A DNA stretch of 64,000 nucleotides from Ochromonas danica. Its lineage: Eukaryota > Sar > Chrysophyceae > Chromulinales > Chromulinaceae. This document shows, piece by piece, positions 31,842 to 43,701 of this stretch. The notes under the pieces were generated by a model. It was not told where the DNA came from and searched no databases. It worked only from the letters and a program-made list of their open reading frames with translations. Position 1 is the first letter of the stretch, and each line of letters begins with the position of its first letter. Position numbers and translations under genes: made by a program. The stretch is from NCBI GenBank assembly GCA_015146655.1, contig VKHL01000006.1:310001-374000 (forward strand), written 5' to 3'.

Positions 31842-33359
31842 ATGGCAAAATTTGTCTCTAATGATTCCACAGTTAAAGAAAATGAAGAGAAGTTGAAGAA
31901 GTTCCAGCATTGGGTCTTCTTCGCCACCTTCATGAACTATGCCATGGCCCACTGGACTCGCAAGTAAGGCCAGCACTTCTTCCCCTCTCTTTACTGCCTG
32001 GGTTTACTCACTCTATCTTCCTGTTTGATATTTTTATTATTCAGATCATACACCAATGTAAAGATGTCTTTGGTAGCGAATGGTGTGAGTCCTCTCACTC
32101 TGGCAGCCATGGACTCCGGCTTCATGTTCAGTTATGCCGGAGGTTCTTTCATTACGGGACAGCTAGGAGATCATTTTTCTCCTGTTGCTGTCGTTGGGGG
32201 TGGCCTCTTAGGATCTACCATATGTTTGCTTTTGATCATTTTCGGTGCTTCGACTAGTATCATTCACAACGTGGCGCTCTGTGGCACTTGGTTCCTCACT
32301 TGCCAGCTTGTCCATGGTGCTTTCCAAGCTACTGGTGGACCTGTTAACACTGCCATTATGGGATCTTGGTACCCTGCCAAAGGTCGTGGCTTGATTTTTG
32401 GTTTGTGGACTTGTCACCAGTACATCGGCGATATCTCCGCCGCCATTTTCTCTGGCTATATCCTCGCCTACGGATATGATTGGCGTCTCTGCATCTTTGT
32501 ACCTGCCATTTTTAATGGTGTCTGGGCATTCGTGAACTTGTTCACCGTACCTAGTCGCCCTGAAGAGGTTGGTATCGTGACCGAAAGCAACCAACCTGTC
32601 AAGACAGAGAAGAATGCTACTGCACCAACCCAGGAAGTCAAGCCCATTGGCTTTGTTCAAGCTATTCTTCTTCCCAATGTTATGAACTATGCTGTTGCTT
32701 TCGGCTTTTTCAAGCTAGTGAACTACGCAATGTTCTTCCAACTGCCACTCATTCTTTCTGCACATTTCTCTCCATCTCAATCGAATATCATCTCTTCACT
32801 CTATTCCGTGGGAATGATGCCTGGTGGAATTGTTTGTGGTTACGTCTCGGACCTTTATGGTGGCAGACGTGCATGCGTCATTGGTACTTTCATGGGATTG
32901 TTGTGTCCTTTGCTCTTGCTCTTCGCTTGGTACATGGATAGCTTACCTGTTACTTTCCTTCTCATCATGCTTGCCTTCATGGGTTGTCTCGTGGGTGGGC
33001 CCAACAATATCATTACCTCTGCCGTTGCTGCTGATCTTGCCGATGACCCTTCTATCCGTGGAAACAATCGTGCTCTGGGAACTGTGACTGGTATCATCAA
33101 TGGCTCTGGTAGCGTGACTGCCGCTATTGGACAGATGGCCATTCCTATTCTCTTCGAGTGGGGCAAGACTGATGGTGTTGGATATCGCTATGTGTGGTAC
33201 TTCCTCATCTTTTGTACCATTGTAGGTACTTCTTTGATGGGTAGTGGCATCTACAAGGAACTCTATCCTCAGGCTGTTGTTGAAAGCAGACCTATTAATG
33301 ATGCCCATCCATCCCGTGGCAACTATTCTGCCATTCCTTCCAGTGAGAGCAAAGTATAA
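31842..33359 (+). CDS. SLC37/GlpT-type sugar-phosphate or glycerol-3-phosphate antiporter
   Basis: Exons 31842-31963 and 32045-33359 (81-nt intron; join HWTRK-SYTNVK) give 478 residues. It is a 12-helix major facilitator of the organophosphate:Pi antiporter type: the N-terminal MNYAMAHWTRKSYTNVKMSL (first helix with the R-K substrate-phosphate motif), DSGFMFSYAGGSFITGQLGD, GGPVNTAIMGSWYP and the motif GRGLIFGLWTCHQYIG are typical of SLC37 and bacterial GlpT/UhpT. The central loop (about 230-255) is Lys/Glu/Thr-rich. SLC37 proteins exchange glucose-6-phosphate or glycerol-3-phosphate for phosphate across ER or plastid-related membranes; no signal peptide is present, so an internal or plasma membrane is equally possible. 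Codon bias resembles the flavohaemoglobin gene, suggesting strong expression. Confidence 0.9.
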
Positions 33360-33719
33360 GAAGGTGGTTTCTCTCAAGACGGACATCGGGCAAAGAAGAC
33401 ACATGAACCTTTTCCTGCCTGTTCAACCATTCGTATCCAATTTTGATTCCCTCCAGCTGCCCAAGAGGTTGTTGTCGCTCCAGTTTGCTCTTCGCTTTTC
33501 CTTCTTTGCTCCTGGTCTTTGATAACGATAGTGTTTGTGTGAGCTAATAAATAAGTTTCAAGACTTCTAAGTTTTCGATACTGCCAGCAGTTCAGTTAAC
33601 TTGTTACAACAGTCAATAAGTGCTAGCTAGACTATTGTCTCACAGGACAGCAGCAGTCAGCCGCGAGCGTCACTATGAGGACTATCATATGATGTCATCT
33701 AGTATTATGTCGTGTGTTC
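33360..33719. other. Intergenic between convergent genes
   Basis: 3' flanks of the transporter and the M16 protease. No supported gene or RNA. Confidence 0.4.
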
Positions 33720-36700
33720 TCAAGGATGGTGAGATTGCATGGGGAGCAAAGGCATGGATCTCTTGAAAGTCGTGGGGCTCTCAACAACCAACAACTTCCT
33801 CTTGAGGCCATTGGATGCGACTGTTTCCCCTTCCACTTCCTCCTTAGCAGGAATCGAGTAGTGCTTACCAAAGAACTGGCTGCTGAACTTGTGCCTCTTC
33901 GTTGAACCAGCACGAACATAGTCATCAAAGAAGGCTAAGATGGATTGATGATTGATCACAGAAGGATCGCGAAGTTTCTCCACCAAATAGTCCTTGTGAT
34001 TGAAGAGATAGGTCTTGTTGACTATCTCTTCTTTGTATTCTCCTGCTTCCTGTTACAATAATATTAGACGAGCAAGGTAAGACATTATGGTTGTCAATGA
34101 AAAAGAAAACTGTTAGAGTTGTCATACATTGTTGAGATTCTTGGGTTTCTCCAAGAGCTTGTCAATGGCTGATTGAATGAAAGTCTGCACAGTCTCGGGG
34201 GACATAGACGCAAGCTCTGCACGATACGATTCCAGGAAGGCTTCAATGCGACCATCGAGATAGATTGGATCTTTATGACTGCTTTGGACCACAAAAGCAA
34301 GGCCCAGCATGTTAAGTGCCAGGCGCTTTATGGTAGCCCACACCATATAGCCTAGTTGTTCCTTCGTGCGCAGGACATCAAAAGCAGGTTCTGAGATCTA
34401 TCACGTTCAATGCTTGTTAGTTAAAGACACTAGGTAAAGAAGAAGAACAATAGCTTACCATATGCTCAAGAAGATGCAAAAGGGTCTCTCGGACAACTAC
34501 TTCCTCCTGTGTAGCATTTCGACCTGCACCTGCCCCCACAAGATAGATCACTTCAACTGCACTATTCACTTCCGCAGGATTGTGACTTAAGGCAGACAAA
34601 CGATAGACATACTCTGTCACAGAGGAGTTAGAAGTCTCTCCGTGAGAAGTAGAGAAGAGGTCAACCACACGGCACTGGGTATCCATCGAGACGGGCAAAG
34701 GAAGGCAATGGAGAGTCTCTCGAACCATTTTCTCCAAACTCTTGGCCTCTTCGGAAGTACTATTTCCTACTACCAAGACTTCAATCTTCAAATAGCGCAA
34801 GAAATCTTGAGCAAAAGCTTGGAATCCTGGCAAGGAGATCTCCTTCAAGGCGGAGTACTTCTCAAAAGCCGTCCAACGAGGTTGTTCCAGACAGACGAAG
34901 TTTGCAAGCATGCAATGATGGTAAGGCTGAGCAAACAGAGTATTCTTATAGTTGCGTAGCACTTTTTCTTTGATCCGATGAAATAATGCTTCTGTCATGG
35001 GTGGCTGTTCGGAGGCGGCAGTGGCAGGAGGATGGGCAATCGAATACGCCTGATGAAAGGCCCTTTCGAGTAAGGCCGAGAGCTTGTCTGAATAGCCCAA
35101 AACACTCAAAGAAAGCCCTCCACGGGATGGACTCACTGAAAAGGTGAAGCCAGCACAATCGGCATAATAGGAATACTCTGACAGCACCTCCGTCAAGCCT
35201 TCTGCATACAATTCTGCCATAGCAATATGCCAAGCAGAGAGATTGGCCGTGAGCATAGATTCCAAATAGACGATGACTCGACTCTTGGGCATGTCCCAGC
35301 GATGCTCACTGTCATCTTTGTGCCAAACCAGATTGGCAGTGGCAGGGACAATTGGCAACCAGTCAGGATGAGCTATGAGGTGGTCGATATTGTTTGTGCT
35401 GGACTCCGCCCCTTTTCCTTCTCCTCCCTCTTCATGATCGCCATCATCATCGTTGTCGTCGTCACCCTCGTCGCTATCATCTTCCCCATCCTCTTCTTCC
35501 ATAGCGTCATCATCATCTTCTTCATCACTCTCATCATCTGCATCTTCAGGCAGATCACTAGCAGGCTTGTGGTGAGGTTTCATAGGGACGACAGGTGCTA
35601 GAGGCAGAGGACCAGGTCCTTTGCATCGCTCTTCTTGGACTAACTTTGGATAGCGTACCACTTCTTCTCCATTCTTCTGCTTCAAAGAGAAATCTTCCGG
35701 AATGAAAGGGTTAGGCTCGGGGAAGTGGAGGACGTGATCCCATTCGGATCCCCCCAGCATGGTCTTCTGCCATTGTTTCAGCTGGTCTGCAGGGACGTTG
35801 TGTACACTATAATTGGTACCATACCATTTCTCCACACGATCAGTCTGACCTTGTAATCCTTTATGGCTCACAAGAATTAAGGCATTATCAGGTCGTAGAA
35901 AAGATAAGAAATGCATAGTCTGCTTCAAATCTTCCTCAAAGAGGAGATGATCGCCACAAAGAGTGTGAGCAGGGGCATAGATCTGCATGGCAGTAGCCAA
36001 GCGCTCAACATAATCTTCAGGTGGAAGTCGATCTAAGAAACGGAAAGTCATTTCAGCAATATGTTTCAATTCTTTCCACACCCAATCTTGTGGTCCTGCT
36101 CGTTGGATCATTCCAATATATGCAAAGATTGCCGTGACAATCTCTTCAACATGGTGGACACCTTCAGTCGTGAGATCCACCTTAACAACATAACAGGCAT
36201 AGTCTCGAGTAGAGAGATCTGTATAGGCAGATAAGCCATTTGCCCATCGCTTGGCTTTCAATGCAGAAAGGATAGATCCTCCTGATTCATGCCCAATGAG
36301 ATGTCCAAAGTATTTCGTGGGTTTAGTGAGGTAGAGATCTTCAGTAGCCGGCATAGGAAAGATAACTTCTATGTTCTTTGCATCCTTCACTGGCACAATA
36401 TTAACAATCTTGGCCAACTGTTCTGGATGGAAAGGATCTGTCGGGGTAGAGAAACGAGTAAGGTTTTTGTTGGGAACAGCACTGAACTTTTGAACCACCC
36501 ACTGCTCCAGTTGGTCTAAAGTGGTTGCCCCATAGACAACCAAGCGCATAAGGTTTGCTGAGTAATGCTTCTCGTAGAAGTCAAGCATGAGTTGACGAAT
36601 GTTCAGTCCTTGTGCTGAAGGCACTTCATGAAGGGTTTGGAGATTGCCAGTACCAAAGGAATTTACAGGATGGTCAGGTCGCGCTAAGGATCTTAACAAT

Positions 36701-37387
36701 TGCTCTTTTCTCCAAAGATCACTCTAAGTTCGACAAGAAGAAGAACAGCCACAAGCAAGCAAACATGAAACAACAACAAAGAAAGGCATTCGTATTAGTG
36801 GCATGGAAAGAGGATGTACAACAAGTACCGTGCCAAGAGAAACACGAAACACGATCAAATACTGTAGTGAGAAGTGGAGGAGCGACAGGTACAGTAGCAA
36901 GATCAAGTTAGAGATCTACCTGGAGATTTTTGCTATTTTCACTGTCCACAGCTTGAATCTCTCTCATCACACCAGACTCAGTGAAGAGAGGGCATGTAAA
37001 GAAGGTAGAGAAGAGATCCAAAGCTTCTTCAAAGTGATCACTTAAGACATCAAAGAAATAGACGGTATTCTCATCGGCTGTGTAGGCATTGGAGCCACCG
37101 CCGTGACTGTTAAGAAAGGCAGAATAGGCATTCTCCACAGGGTACTTCTCTGTTCCCATGAACAACATATGCTCAAGAAAATGAGCTAATCCTTGAGCTT
37201 CAGCAGGATCGGCTAGAGAGCCCACATGGACATCACAACAAGCAGCAGATTTTTCTGTTGTAGGATCAGACACCAGCAAGCACTTCAAACCATTAGCTTG
37301 GAGAGTGATATAACGATAAGAACGATTATCACTCGCTGACTGGATAATATCCTCTTGAAATCGTTGAGCTGGTTCAAAAGCGGACAT
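33720..37387 (-). CDS. IDE: Insulysin/nardilysin-type M16 metalloprotease with acidic insert
   Basis: Exons 36920-37387, 34459-36723, 34128-34397 and 33720-34049 (introns 197, 61 and 78 nt) give 1,110 residues. The inverted zinc motif HxxEH is H69-F-L-E-H73 in GLAHFLEHMLFMGTEKYP, with the distal Glu in VMREIQAVDSENSKN near 147. GGGSNAYTADENTVYFFDV is the second hallmark. Four M16 lobes can be followed; the last carries FDVLRTKEQLGYMVWA, the C-terminal-half RxxEQLGY motif. Between lobes 2 and 3 (about 550-596) an Asp/Glu-rich insert of some 45 residues is present; nardilysin has a comparable acidic region, but in its N-terminal lobe. The enzyme degrades peptides up to several kDa in cytosol or peroxisome. 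The C-terminus (PLLPMQSHHP) has no SKL signal. Confidence 0.95.
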
Positions 37388-38884
37388 GTTGTAGTGGATG
37401 ATGGGATGTGCAATATGACGTGATGGTAATGATCGATGGGATGGGCGAGAAAAGTTCTTATGATGCGCGGGATTCGACCCTCTGAGAGCTTATCACGTCT
37501 GGATTGGTAAGGCTATCTAGACAAGTTGTTAGGATTACATCCTTTCTCCTGTAGTTCTATTTCTGTCATGTAAAAAAGAGTTTACTCGTTTAACTCCAAG
37601 AGCGGGAGTTGCAATGCTACATTACTGCTAGTCTACCCAAATTGGCAAGTTGATTACCGTTAAATCAGTAAACTCCTTTCTACTGTACCAACTGCGGGGC
37701 GAAAGGCGAAAAGCACGAAGGATGAATCTCCATAGCTCGCAGAGGATCACTAACATTGATAGGACCTCAATAAACCAAGGACCAGCTAGAATGAATGTGA
37801 TAACTGAGTGCAGTAGTCCGTCCATTAAACAAGTCAGCTAAGATTGGGCTGACTTACAATCGTCAAGAAAGAATAGATTGATTAGGAATGAGTCTTACTG
37901 GAATGTAGAATAGGACCATTGGTAGTTTGAAATATTGTTGATGATTGACAATAAGATTATGCCAGTCACATTTAGAATTGAACCAAAAAGGTATTTTGTG
38001 CGCTTTCATTTCATTATTTGCATCGCATCGCATCGTAACTGGACCAATGGTAACAGGGATCACTCGTTGATCTCCCTCTACTCGCCTGTTCTTGCACTCT
38101 TCCTTCCTTTTCTCCTCCTTTACCAATCACATGTATTGCAAGTCGTCAGGGTTATGAAGGGACTCGATCGCATTGCCAAACTTCTCAACATCCAGTTAAC
38201 AAGGAATAGTTCGAACAGGCTACATAACTGTACCTCATTCGAGTAGTCTGGAATATTGTTGTGGAGACCTGAAAAAAGTTATTTTGCTGTGATTCTTTTT
38301 CTTTGACCTGGCCGACAAACGACACATCCTTCAACATCAATCACCTTCTCACAGCAGGCAAGAACATTTCAATGGAGAGGAGCGCAAAATTTGTTGTCAA
38401 ATACTGCTGGAATACAACCACGAGAGGTGAAAAGCGGAACAGTCTCCACACACACACACACACACAACAAACCCGAAACACACACCCACACAGAGCAGAG
38501 CAAAACCGAAAATCGGAAGACGTTGGCCGTTGCGGCCTCACACAGCAGCACAGCACAGCACCGCCTGCCAAGCAGCAGCCAATGCACCGCACAGCAAAGC
38601 TGCCAGCCTTGCTCCAAGAAGAGAAGATACAAGATATACGATTGATCCTGTGATTAGACCCATCCTCACTACTCTTCGAGTCAAAAACTAGTGCTCTTGA
38701 GTCATAGTCATTCACCTGTCTCATCCTATTGTTCTGAGTTGGTCCTTCGTGAAGGGAACAAAGATATCCAATTCATCAGAACTCAGAACTTCTTCAAAAC
38801 TCAAAAGTGAAAAGAAATTCTCTAGAGGAAAATCTCTAATAAAATCAAGTCGAAGATAAATAAAAGCAAATATATTGGAAGACT
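37388..38884. other. Intergenic (about 1.5 kb)
   Basis: Divergent promoter between the protease and PDE genes. Contains a (CA)n run at about 38448-38466 and CA-rich sequence to 38500. Short ORFs lack family resemblance. A tRNA T-arm-like gattcgaccc near 37471 has no matching acceptor stem. Nothing else seen. Confidence 0.4.
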
Positions 38885-40096
38885 ATGGGAGGTGGGTTAA
38901 GTCATTTCACGAGGTCCAACTTCTATGTTATCAAAAAGGTCCCCAAACAATGGGAGCATTGGGAAGACATTCCAAAATCATGGAATTATTCCACTCAAGA
39001 AGTAGATTATAATTTTAACTCGTGGGATTTTAATATTTGGGCAATTGAAAAGGATGACAATAAGTTAATGACATTGAGTTTTATGATAATTTACTCACAC
39101 AACATCCCGGGGTTTTACAATATACGAAGTGATACCTGGTATAATGTAATGGCAGAGATTCATGCTTTAATGCATCTTCATATCAATCCCTATCATAACT
39201 TTATCCACATCTTAGATGTGATGCAAACTTGTAATGCTTTTATTCGTGATTTCCAAGCTAAACTATGGTTGAATGAGTTACAGATCTTTTGCACTTTAAT
39301 TGCAGGATTAATTCATGATTTAGAACATCCTGGTACCAATAATCTCTATCAGATTAATGCTGGGACGACATTAGCCGTACGATATAACGATTTGGCTGTA
39401 TTAGAGAATCATCATTGTGCAAGAGCTTTTGAGTTGTTTAATCAACCTGCTTTGAATATCTTTGCTGCATTAACTTCAGATCAACGCAGATCAGCAAGAA
39501 AGTATATCATTGCTATGGTGTTAGCAACTGATATGTCTGTTCATTTCTCGTTGAAAGATGAAGTAGAAAACTGTGTCAGTAGATTAATTCCTTTGCAACA
39601 AGCTCTTCCACCAGATACAACGATAAAAATAGAAGAGAAGGATGCCCTCACCATTATGAAGGCAATTGTCCATACCGCTGATATCTCTAATCCTGCTAAG
39701 CGGTGGGAGGTTAGTCGAAAATGGTCTGATCGTGTGAATGAAGAGTTCTTCCTACAAGGTGATCGCGAGAAGAAAGAAAGTCTTGCTATCTCGCCTGGAT
39801 GTGATCGATCTATCGCTAGTCAAGATGAGGGTTCTATTAATTTCACTGACTTTATTGTAGCTCCTTTTTATTTCTCCATTACTAAGTTATTGCCCAAAGC
39901 CATGAAAGCATGTCGTCTATTAGAAGATAACCGCAATACTTGGAATAATATCCTAACGCAGCGTTTGAATAGCACCCAAGCTGAGTCCAAGGTAGATGAG
40001 ATTATTGTCAAATGGGAATCTCGCAAAGCTGCCTTTACTGAGAAGATGAAAGACTTGCAAGCGTGCAGTGCGGCAAGAGTATCTGCTGATCTTTGA
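38885..40096 (+). CDS. PDE: Class I 3',5'-cyclic nucleotide phosphodiesterase
   Basis: A single exon of 403 residues. The catalytic fold has PYHNFIH (His104 as general acid and His108), the metal motif HDLEHPGTNN (His144, Asp145, His148) and IVHTADISNP with the third metal Asp: all signature residues of PDEase_I. The invariant Gln that holds the purine may be the one in SIASQDEGSINF..., though spacing is unusual because FYFSITKLLP follows. The protein starts MGGGLSHF, a good N-myristoylation sequence, predicting membrane attachment. There is no regulatory GAF/PAS domain. It would hydrolyse cGMP or cAMP; with two PKGs in the same window cGMP is a reasonable but unproven substrate. Confidence 0.95.
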   Translation: MGGGLSHFTRSNFYVIKKVPKQWEHWEDIPKSWNYSTQEVDYNFNSWDFNIWAIEKDDNKLMTLSFMIIYSHNIPGFYNIRSDTWYNVMAEIHALMHLHINPYHNFIHILDVMQTCNAFIRDFQAKLWLNELQIFCTLIAGLIHDLEHPGTNNLYQINAGTTLAVRYNDLAVLENHHCARAFELFNQPALNIFAALTSDQRRSARKYIIAMVLATDMSVHFSLKDEVENCVSRLIPLQQALPPDTTIKIEEKDALTIMKAIVHTADISNPAKRWEVSRKWSDRVNEEFFLQGDREKKESLAISPGCDRSIASQDEGSINFTDFIVAPFYFSITKLLPKAMKACRLLEDNRNTWNNILTQRLNSTQAESKVDEIIVKWESRKAAFTEKMKDLQACSAARVSADL

Positions 40097-40695
40097 TGGA
40101 GTAAGTCTGATGTGTTTTTCGCCTCAACTTTGTCGACTATATTTTATGTGAATATGTTTGTTTTTTAATAAAAATCAACGTGTGGTATATTTATATATTT
40201 GGGACAAGGAAATCGTCTTATGCTTCAACCGCAGATTGAACTTTATGTATTACTCTTGTGCGGTGTGCAATGAATCGATAATGGAACAAATAGCTCTGAT
40301 TGCAGCATTTATTGCATTCGCGCTTGCTGAGTCTTCCTTTCTCTCTCTCACTGCCTCTGCCTTTCTTTGGAAATTCTTCCTGCGACTATCTCCAAAGGGA
40401 AGCGTGTGAATGACTGCTGGTATTGTCTTGTTAGTGGTAGCAGTGATGGTTTTCAGCACTGCGATGGTATGCATTGTTCAATTGAATACCACCCTGGCGT
40501 ATGATGTACACTGTCCTCCACTTTCTCTGTGTGAGCATTTCGTAGCTGTGTAAACTAAGTGCAAACAACTAGATGATGTATGGTATCCTTTACTGTGCAT
40601 AGAAAGGCTGCATCAGATGGAACTTTTCCCCTCGCAAGACTAGAATTACATGCTTTGAATTATACAAAGAAATGGGGAAGTTTAGTTAATCTTAT
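40097..40695. other. Intergenic between convergent genes
   Basis: 600 nt. A minus-strand ORF (40250-40474), mostly Lys/Arg/Glu/Ala, and an overlapping plus-strand frame (40158-40409) are not convincing genes. No RNA recognised. Confidence 0.4.
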
Positions 40696-42134
40696 CTATA
40701 TACAATGAGATTGCTTCTTTTGTCTCGCTACCAATGCTGCATCATCTCCACGAATAATGAAGGCTAGATAAGAATCTCGCTTTTCCTCCTTTAGAGCTGC
40801 TGCAAGGAGTTGATGTGTGTGCTCAAAGGCACGACGAATCTTGGGCAACAAAAAGCTATTCTTGCCCATGTCCTGGTCAGGTTGGTCTGGATTGACGATA
40901 GTGAGTAAGCCAGGCCTATTTCTAAACAAGCACGTGCAAGATGAATCATGGATAGCAAACAATAGACAAGGACTGGAGACTCACTGCGCAGTACTAGCAA
41001 CTTCGGCGAGCTGTTGCCGCTTCATCTTGCTGAAGTACTCCCCGCCATTCAAGAGATTGATCCCTGTGGCATAGAAGTTGAACGAAACGCCATACAAATG
41101 AAGAAAAGCCATCAGCAGGCAACCTAGATTGACATTATATGAGGCCAATGGAGAGATTCCAGTGAAGTGTGCCGTGTGTTGGCGCATTTGCAAGAAGGAG
41201 ACAATCATGCTGGCCAGCACAAATGATCCAATGCCTCCAGTATAGGTCTCACTCATTCTTCGTTGAGCCTAGTAGATCAATAAAAGCCAAAGCAAGTGAG
41301 CATAGACATCTTCATCATAGTAACGAATTGCCTTACCAGATAGACTTTCAAGACACAAAGCAAAGGTTTCAACGCGGGGAATTCTCTCATATAGTCCACC
41401 ATGATCTTCCCTGTGCGTACACCACTGTCATTATTCAGACAGATATCTACTGAAATACCTGTAGCACTATGATCAAATTTGACAATAGGTACTTTAGCAT
41501 TAACAATCGCCTCAACATAGGATACTTGCATATGCTGCTTGATACGACTGGCCAAGGAGGCCAAGGCCATGGACTGGTCTTCATGGTCAGGGATCTCAAC
41601 ATCTAATACTGCTAAGTCCATATCACTTGTTGGTGTAAGTAATTGAGTCATTTGAGAGCCAAAGACTTCCAGTCGACTAGTAGGCCATAGAGAGGAAACA
41701 ACAGCTTGAATCTCCTCGAAGAGAGCCTTCCGCTGGTCTAACTCTCTTGGACTAGGTGAGATAAATGAGCAGAACTCTAGTATTTCATTATGTAATCTGA
41801 CTAAAGGAGGGATAGTTGATGAAGACTTCTCCACAGAGTTGTATGGGATGTGTCCACGCCAAGGCTTGGGCAGATCTGGCAGAAGAGTAACGGAGGTCAC
41901 GGCGAGGTCAGACTCCTCTTCTCTATCCTCTTCACTACCTTCTTCACCACTAGGAGTAGTACTAGCAGTGGAAGGGAAGCGTAGAAAACCTTCTTCTTCA
42001 TTCACAATGATGATATTGTCATCTTCATCGAATCGAATCCTTTTTGACTGCCTTTGGTCTTCCTCCTCATCCTCCTCATTTTCTCTATTGGAAGATGAGT
42101 AGAACCTTCTCTTTCCTTTTTTTGTTCTTGCCAT
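40696..42134 (-). CDS. Trf4/TENT4-type non-canonical poly(A) polymerase
   Basis: Exons 41337-42134, 40985-41268 and 40696-40921 (introns 68 and 63 nt) give 435 residues from MARTKKGKRRF. The N-terminal 100 residues are Arg/Ser/acidic and disordered. Nucleotidyltransferase core: LEVFGSQMTQLLTPTSDMDLAVLD with G159-S160 and catalytic D171/D173, then KVPIVKFDHSATGISVDI with the third Asp. The PAP-associated domain has MSETYTGGIGSFVLASMIVSFLQ, NLGCLLMAFLHLYGVSFNF and TIVNPDQPDQDMGKNSF, which match TENT4/PAPD5/Trf4. This enzyme adds short 3' oligo(A) tails to faulty nuclear RNAs for exosome decay (TRAMP complex). The open frame extends to 42185 without an ATG. Confidence 0.93.
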
Positions 42135-42321
42135 GGGATGATTGAATTCTATTTTGTTGTTTTGTCTCCATTCATGCCCGCTCACTCAAAATAGGCAAAC
42201 CCGTTTATTCTGAACAACTCGTTTTCTTGTCTGTTCCCACACTTCCCCAGCCGCAGTGCTATTAACTTAAGAGGAGATTAAATGGGGAAATTGGGTTCTG
42301 ACTACTTTGACAAGGAAAGGA
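42135..42321. promoter_or_regulatory. Short bidirectional promoter
   Basis: Only 187 nt separate the start codons of the TENT4-type gene and the divergent acidic coiled-coil gene, so the two probably share promoter elements. Confidence 0.55.
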
Positions 42322-43701
42322 ATGGTTGATAGTGAAAAGATTCGTGAACAACTTCCAGCTATCTTTTTGAAGCTATGTGAAGTGGAAGTGTATCGTTCAG
42401 GTGAGTCATTCCATCGTGTCTTTGAGAAGAAGGATGGCGATATTTCCACCACACCAGCTACAGCTACAGCTACTGCTACTGTTGCTGTTACTGATTCTGG
42501 TGGTGAGGGTGGTGAAGCTGATACCAGCGAGTCTAATAACACTATAAATGAAGCACCACAATCTATTGATATCTTCTTTTGGGCACATGTACCAGCCAGC
42601 TTCCGTCTTCTTGCACTACAGGACAAATCCATTGGGACACAACATATCTCAGCAACTTCTTCTCATCATTTTATTATTCAGACACGTAAAGAAAAGATAT
42701 TAAATATTCCTATCCATCCAGAAAGTGCACGTAGAAGAATGTCTCGTACTATCCCACGAGGTCCTATTCGTCGTCGATATGTTCTCTGTCAACAAGTGGA
42801 CAGTGTAGAGGAATGGCAGACTGCTTTACAAGTCTTAGAGTATGGATGTTTACTTGCTATGAGCAAGACAGAGGCAAAGGATGTTCTTGAAGTAGTGAGC
42901 TTTGTCTGTCTTGTGTCTGCTCATCCATATGCTGAGACAGAGTTGTATGAACACATTTTCTCTTCCTCCACACTGCCTGAGGTGCAACGTCTCGTCCAGG
43001 CAGGTGGATTCCTTTTTCTATACCATGATGGTAGCTCTGATGCCTTTGAATCATTACGTTCAACTGAGGAGTTATCAGTTACGGATAAAGGTGGTGAATT
43101 GGACAAGACGACTTCAAAGGAGGAATCCAATGATCAAGAGGGTACTGAGCAACCTGGTAGTACTGGTCTATCAACAGAAGAAGGCGAAGTAAAGCAGGAA
43201 AAGAAAAGAAAGAATCCTGGCCAGAAAGCAAGAGCTAGAGCTAAGGCACTTGCTCTAGCCAAAGAGAAGCCTGTGGTTGCCCCACCTCAGGTAGTGGCTT
43301 CTACTGCTAACACAGTGTTAGTGTCCACTCAGTCACATTTTCCAGATAAGGCACTACAAAATAAAGTAGTGGAACTCTCTACGGCTGTTGGCAATATGAG
43401 AAAAGATATTCAGGCAGTACGTAAGCAGATGGTTAATCTTGAAAATGTTGTAAAGCATCTTTGTCAAGCAGTGGAGAAGCTTCTGCCAGCTGCTCAACAG
43501 GACTCATCCTTAGCTCCAGCTGACCTTGTTAGTACCGTACCAAGTGAGGAAGAAGTGGGAACAGAAGAGATTGTCGTGAAGGAAGAAGAAGAAGAAGAAG
43601 AAGCGAAAGAAGAGGAAATGGCTGTTTCCAGTTCGTCGGTGGAACAGGAAGAAGTCGTCGCTCAAGTAGAGTCTGGGACTGACGTACCGTCGACCGATTA
43701 G
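42322..43701 (+). CDS. Unrecognised protein with PH-like region, basic stretch and coiled coil
   Basis: A single exon; 459 residues from MVDSEKIREQLPAIFLKLCEVEVYR. A Thr/Ala repeat (TPATATATATVAV, about 44-56) interrupts the N-terminal part. Residues about 80-240 are well structured: DIFFWAHVPASFRLLALQDKS, RKEKILNIPIHPESARRR and SVEEWQTALQVLEYGCLL, loosely resembling a PH/PX-like lipid-binding fold. A Lys/Arg/Ala segment (KKRKNPGQKARARAKALALA, about 295-314), a helical coiled coil (about 345-395) and a Glu-rich tail follow. No known family is recognised. Its divergent neighbour is a nuclear RNA-tailing enzyme, which may or may not be meaningful. Confidence 0.75.
   Translation: MVDSEKIREQLPAIFLKLCEVEVYRSGESFHRVFEKKDGDISTTPATATATATVAVTDSGGEGGEADTSESNNTINEAPQSIDIFFWAHVPASFRLLALQDKSIGTQHISATSSHHFIIQTRKEKILNIPIHPESARRRMSRTIPRGPIRRRYVLCQQVDSVEEWQTALQVLEYGCLLAMSKTEAKDVLEVVSFVCLVSAHPYAETELYEHIFSSSTLPEVQRLVQAGGFLFLYHDGSSDAFESLRSTEELSVTDKGGELDKTTSKEESNDQEGTEQPGSTGLSTEEGEVKQEKKRKNPGQKARARAKALALAKEKPVVAPPQVVASTANTVLVSTQSHFPDKALQNKVVELSTAVGNMRKDIQAVRKQMVNLENVVKHLCQAVEKLLPAAQQDSSLAPADLVSTVPSEEEVGTEEIVVKEEEEEEEAKEEEMAVSSSSVEQEEVVAQVESGTDVPSTD

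Noticed and set aside
37455-37530. tRNA-like T-arm (gggattcgaccc)
   Set aside because: The T-loop is one base short and no acceptor or D-arm pairs can be found on either strand.
40250-40474. 74-codon minus-strand ORF between PDE and TENT4-type genes
   Set aside because: Charged, Ala-rich peptide with no motif; it lies in the 3' flank of two convergent genes.
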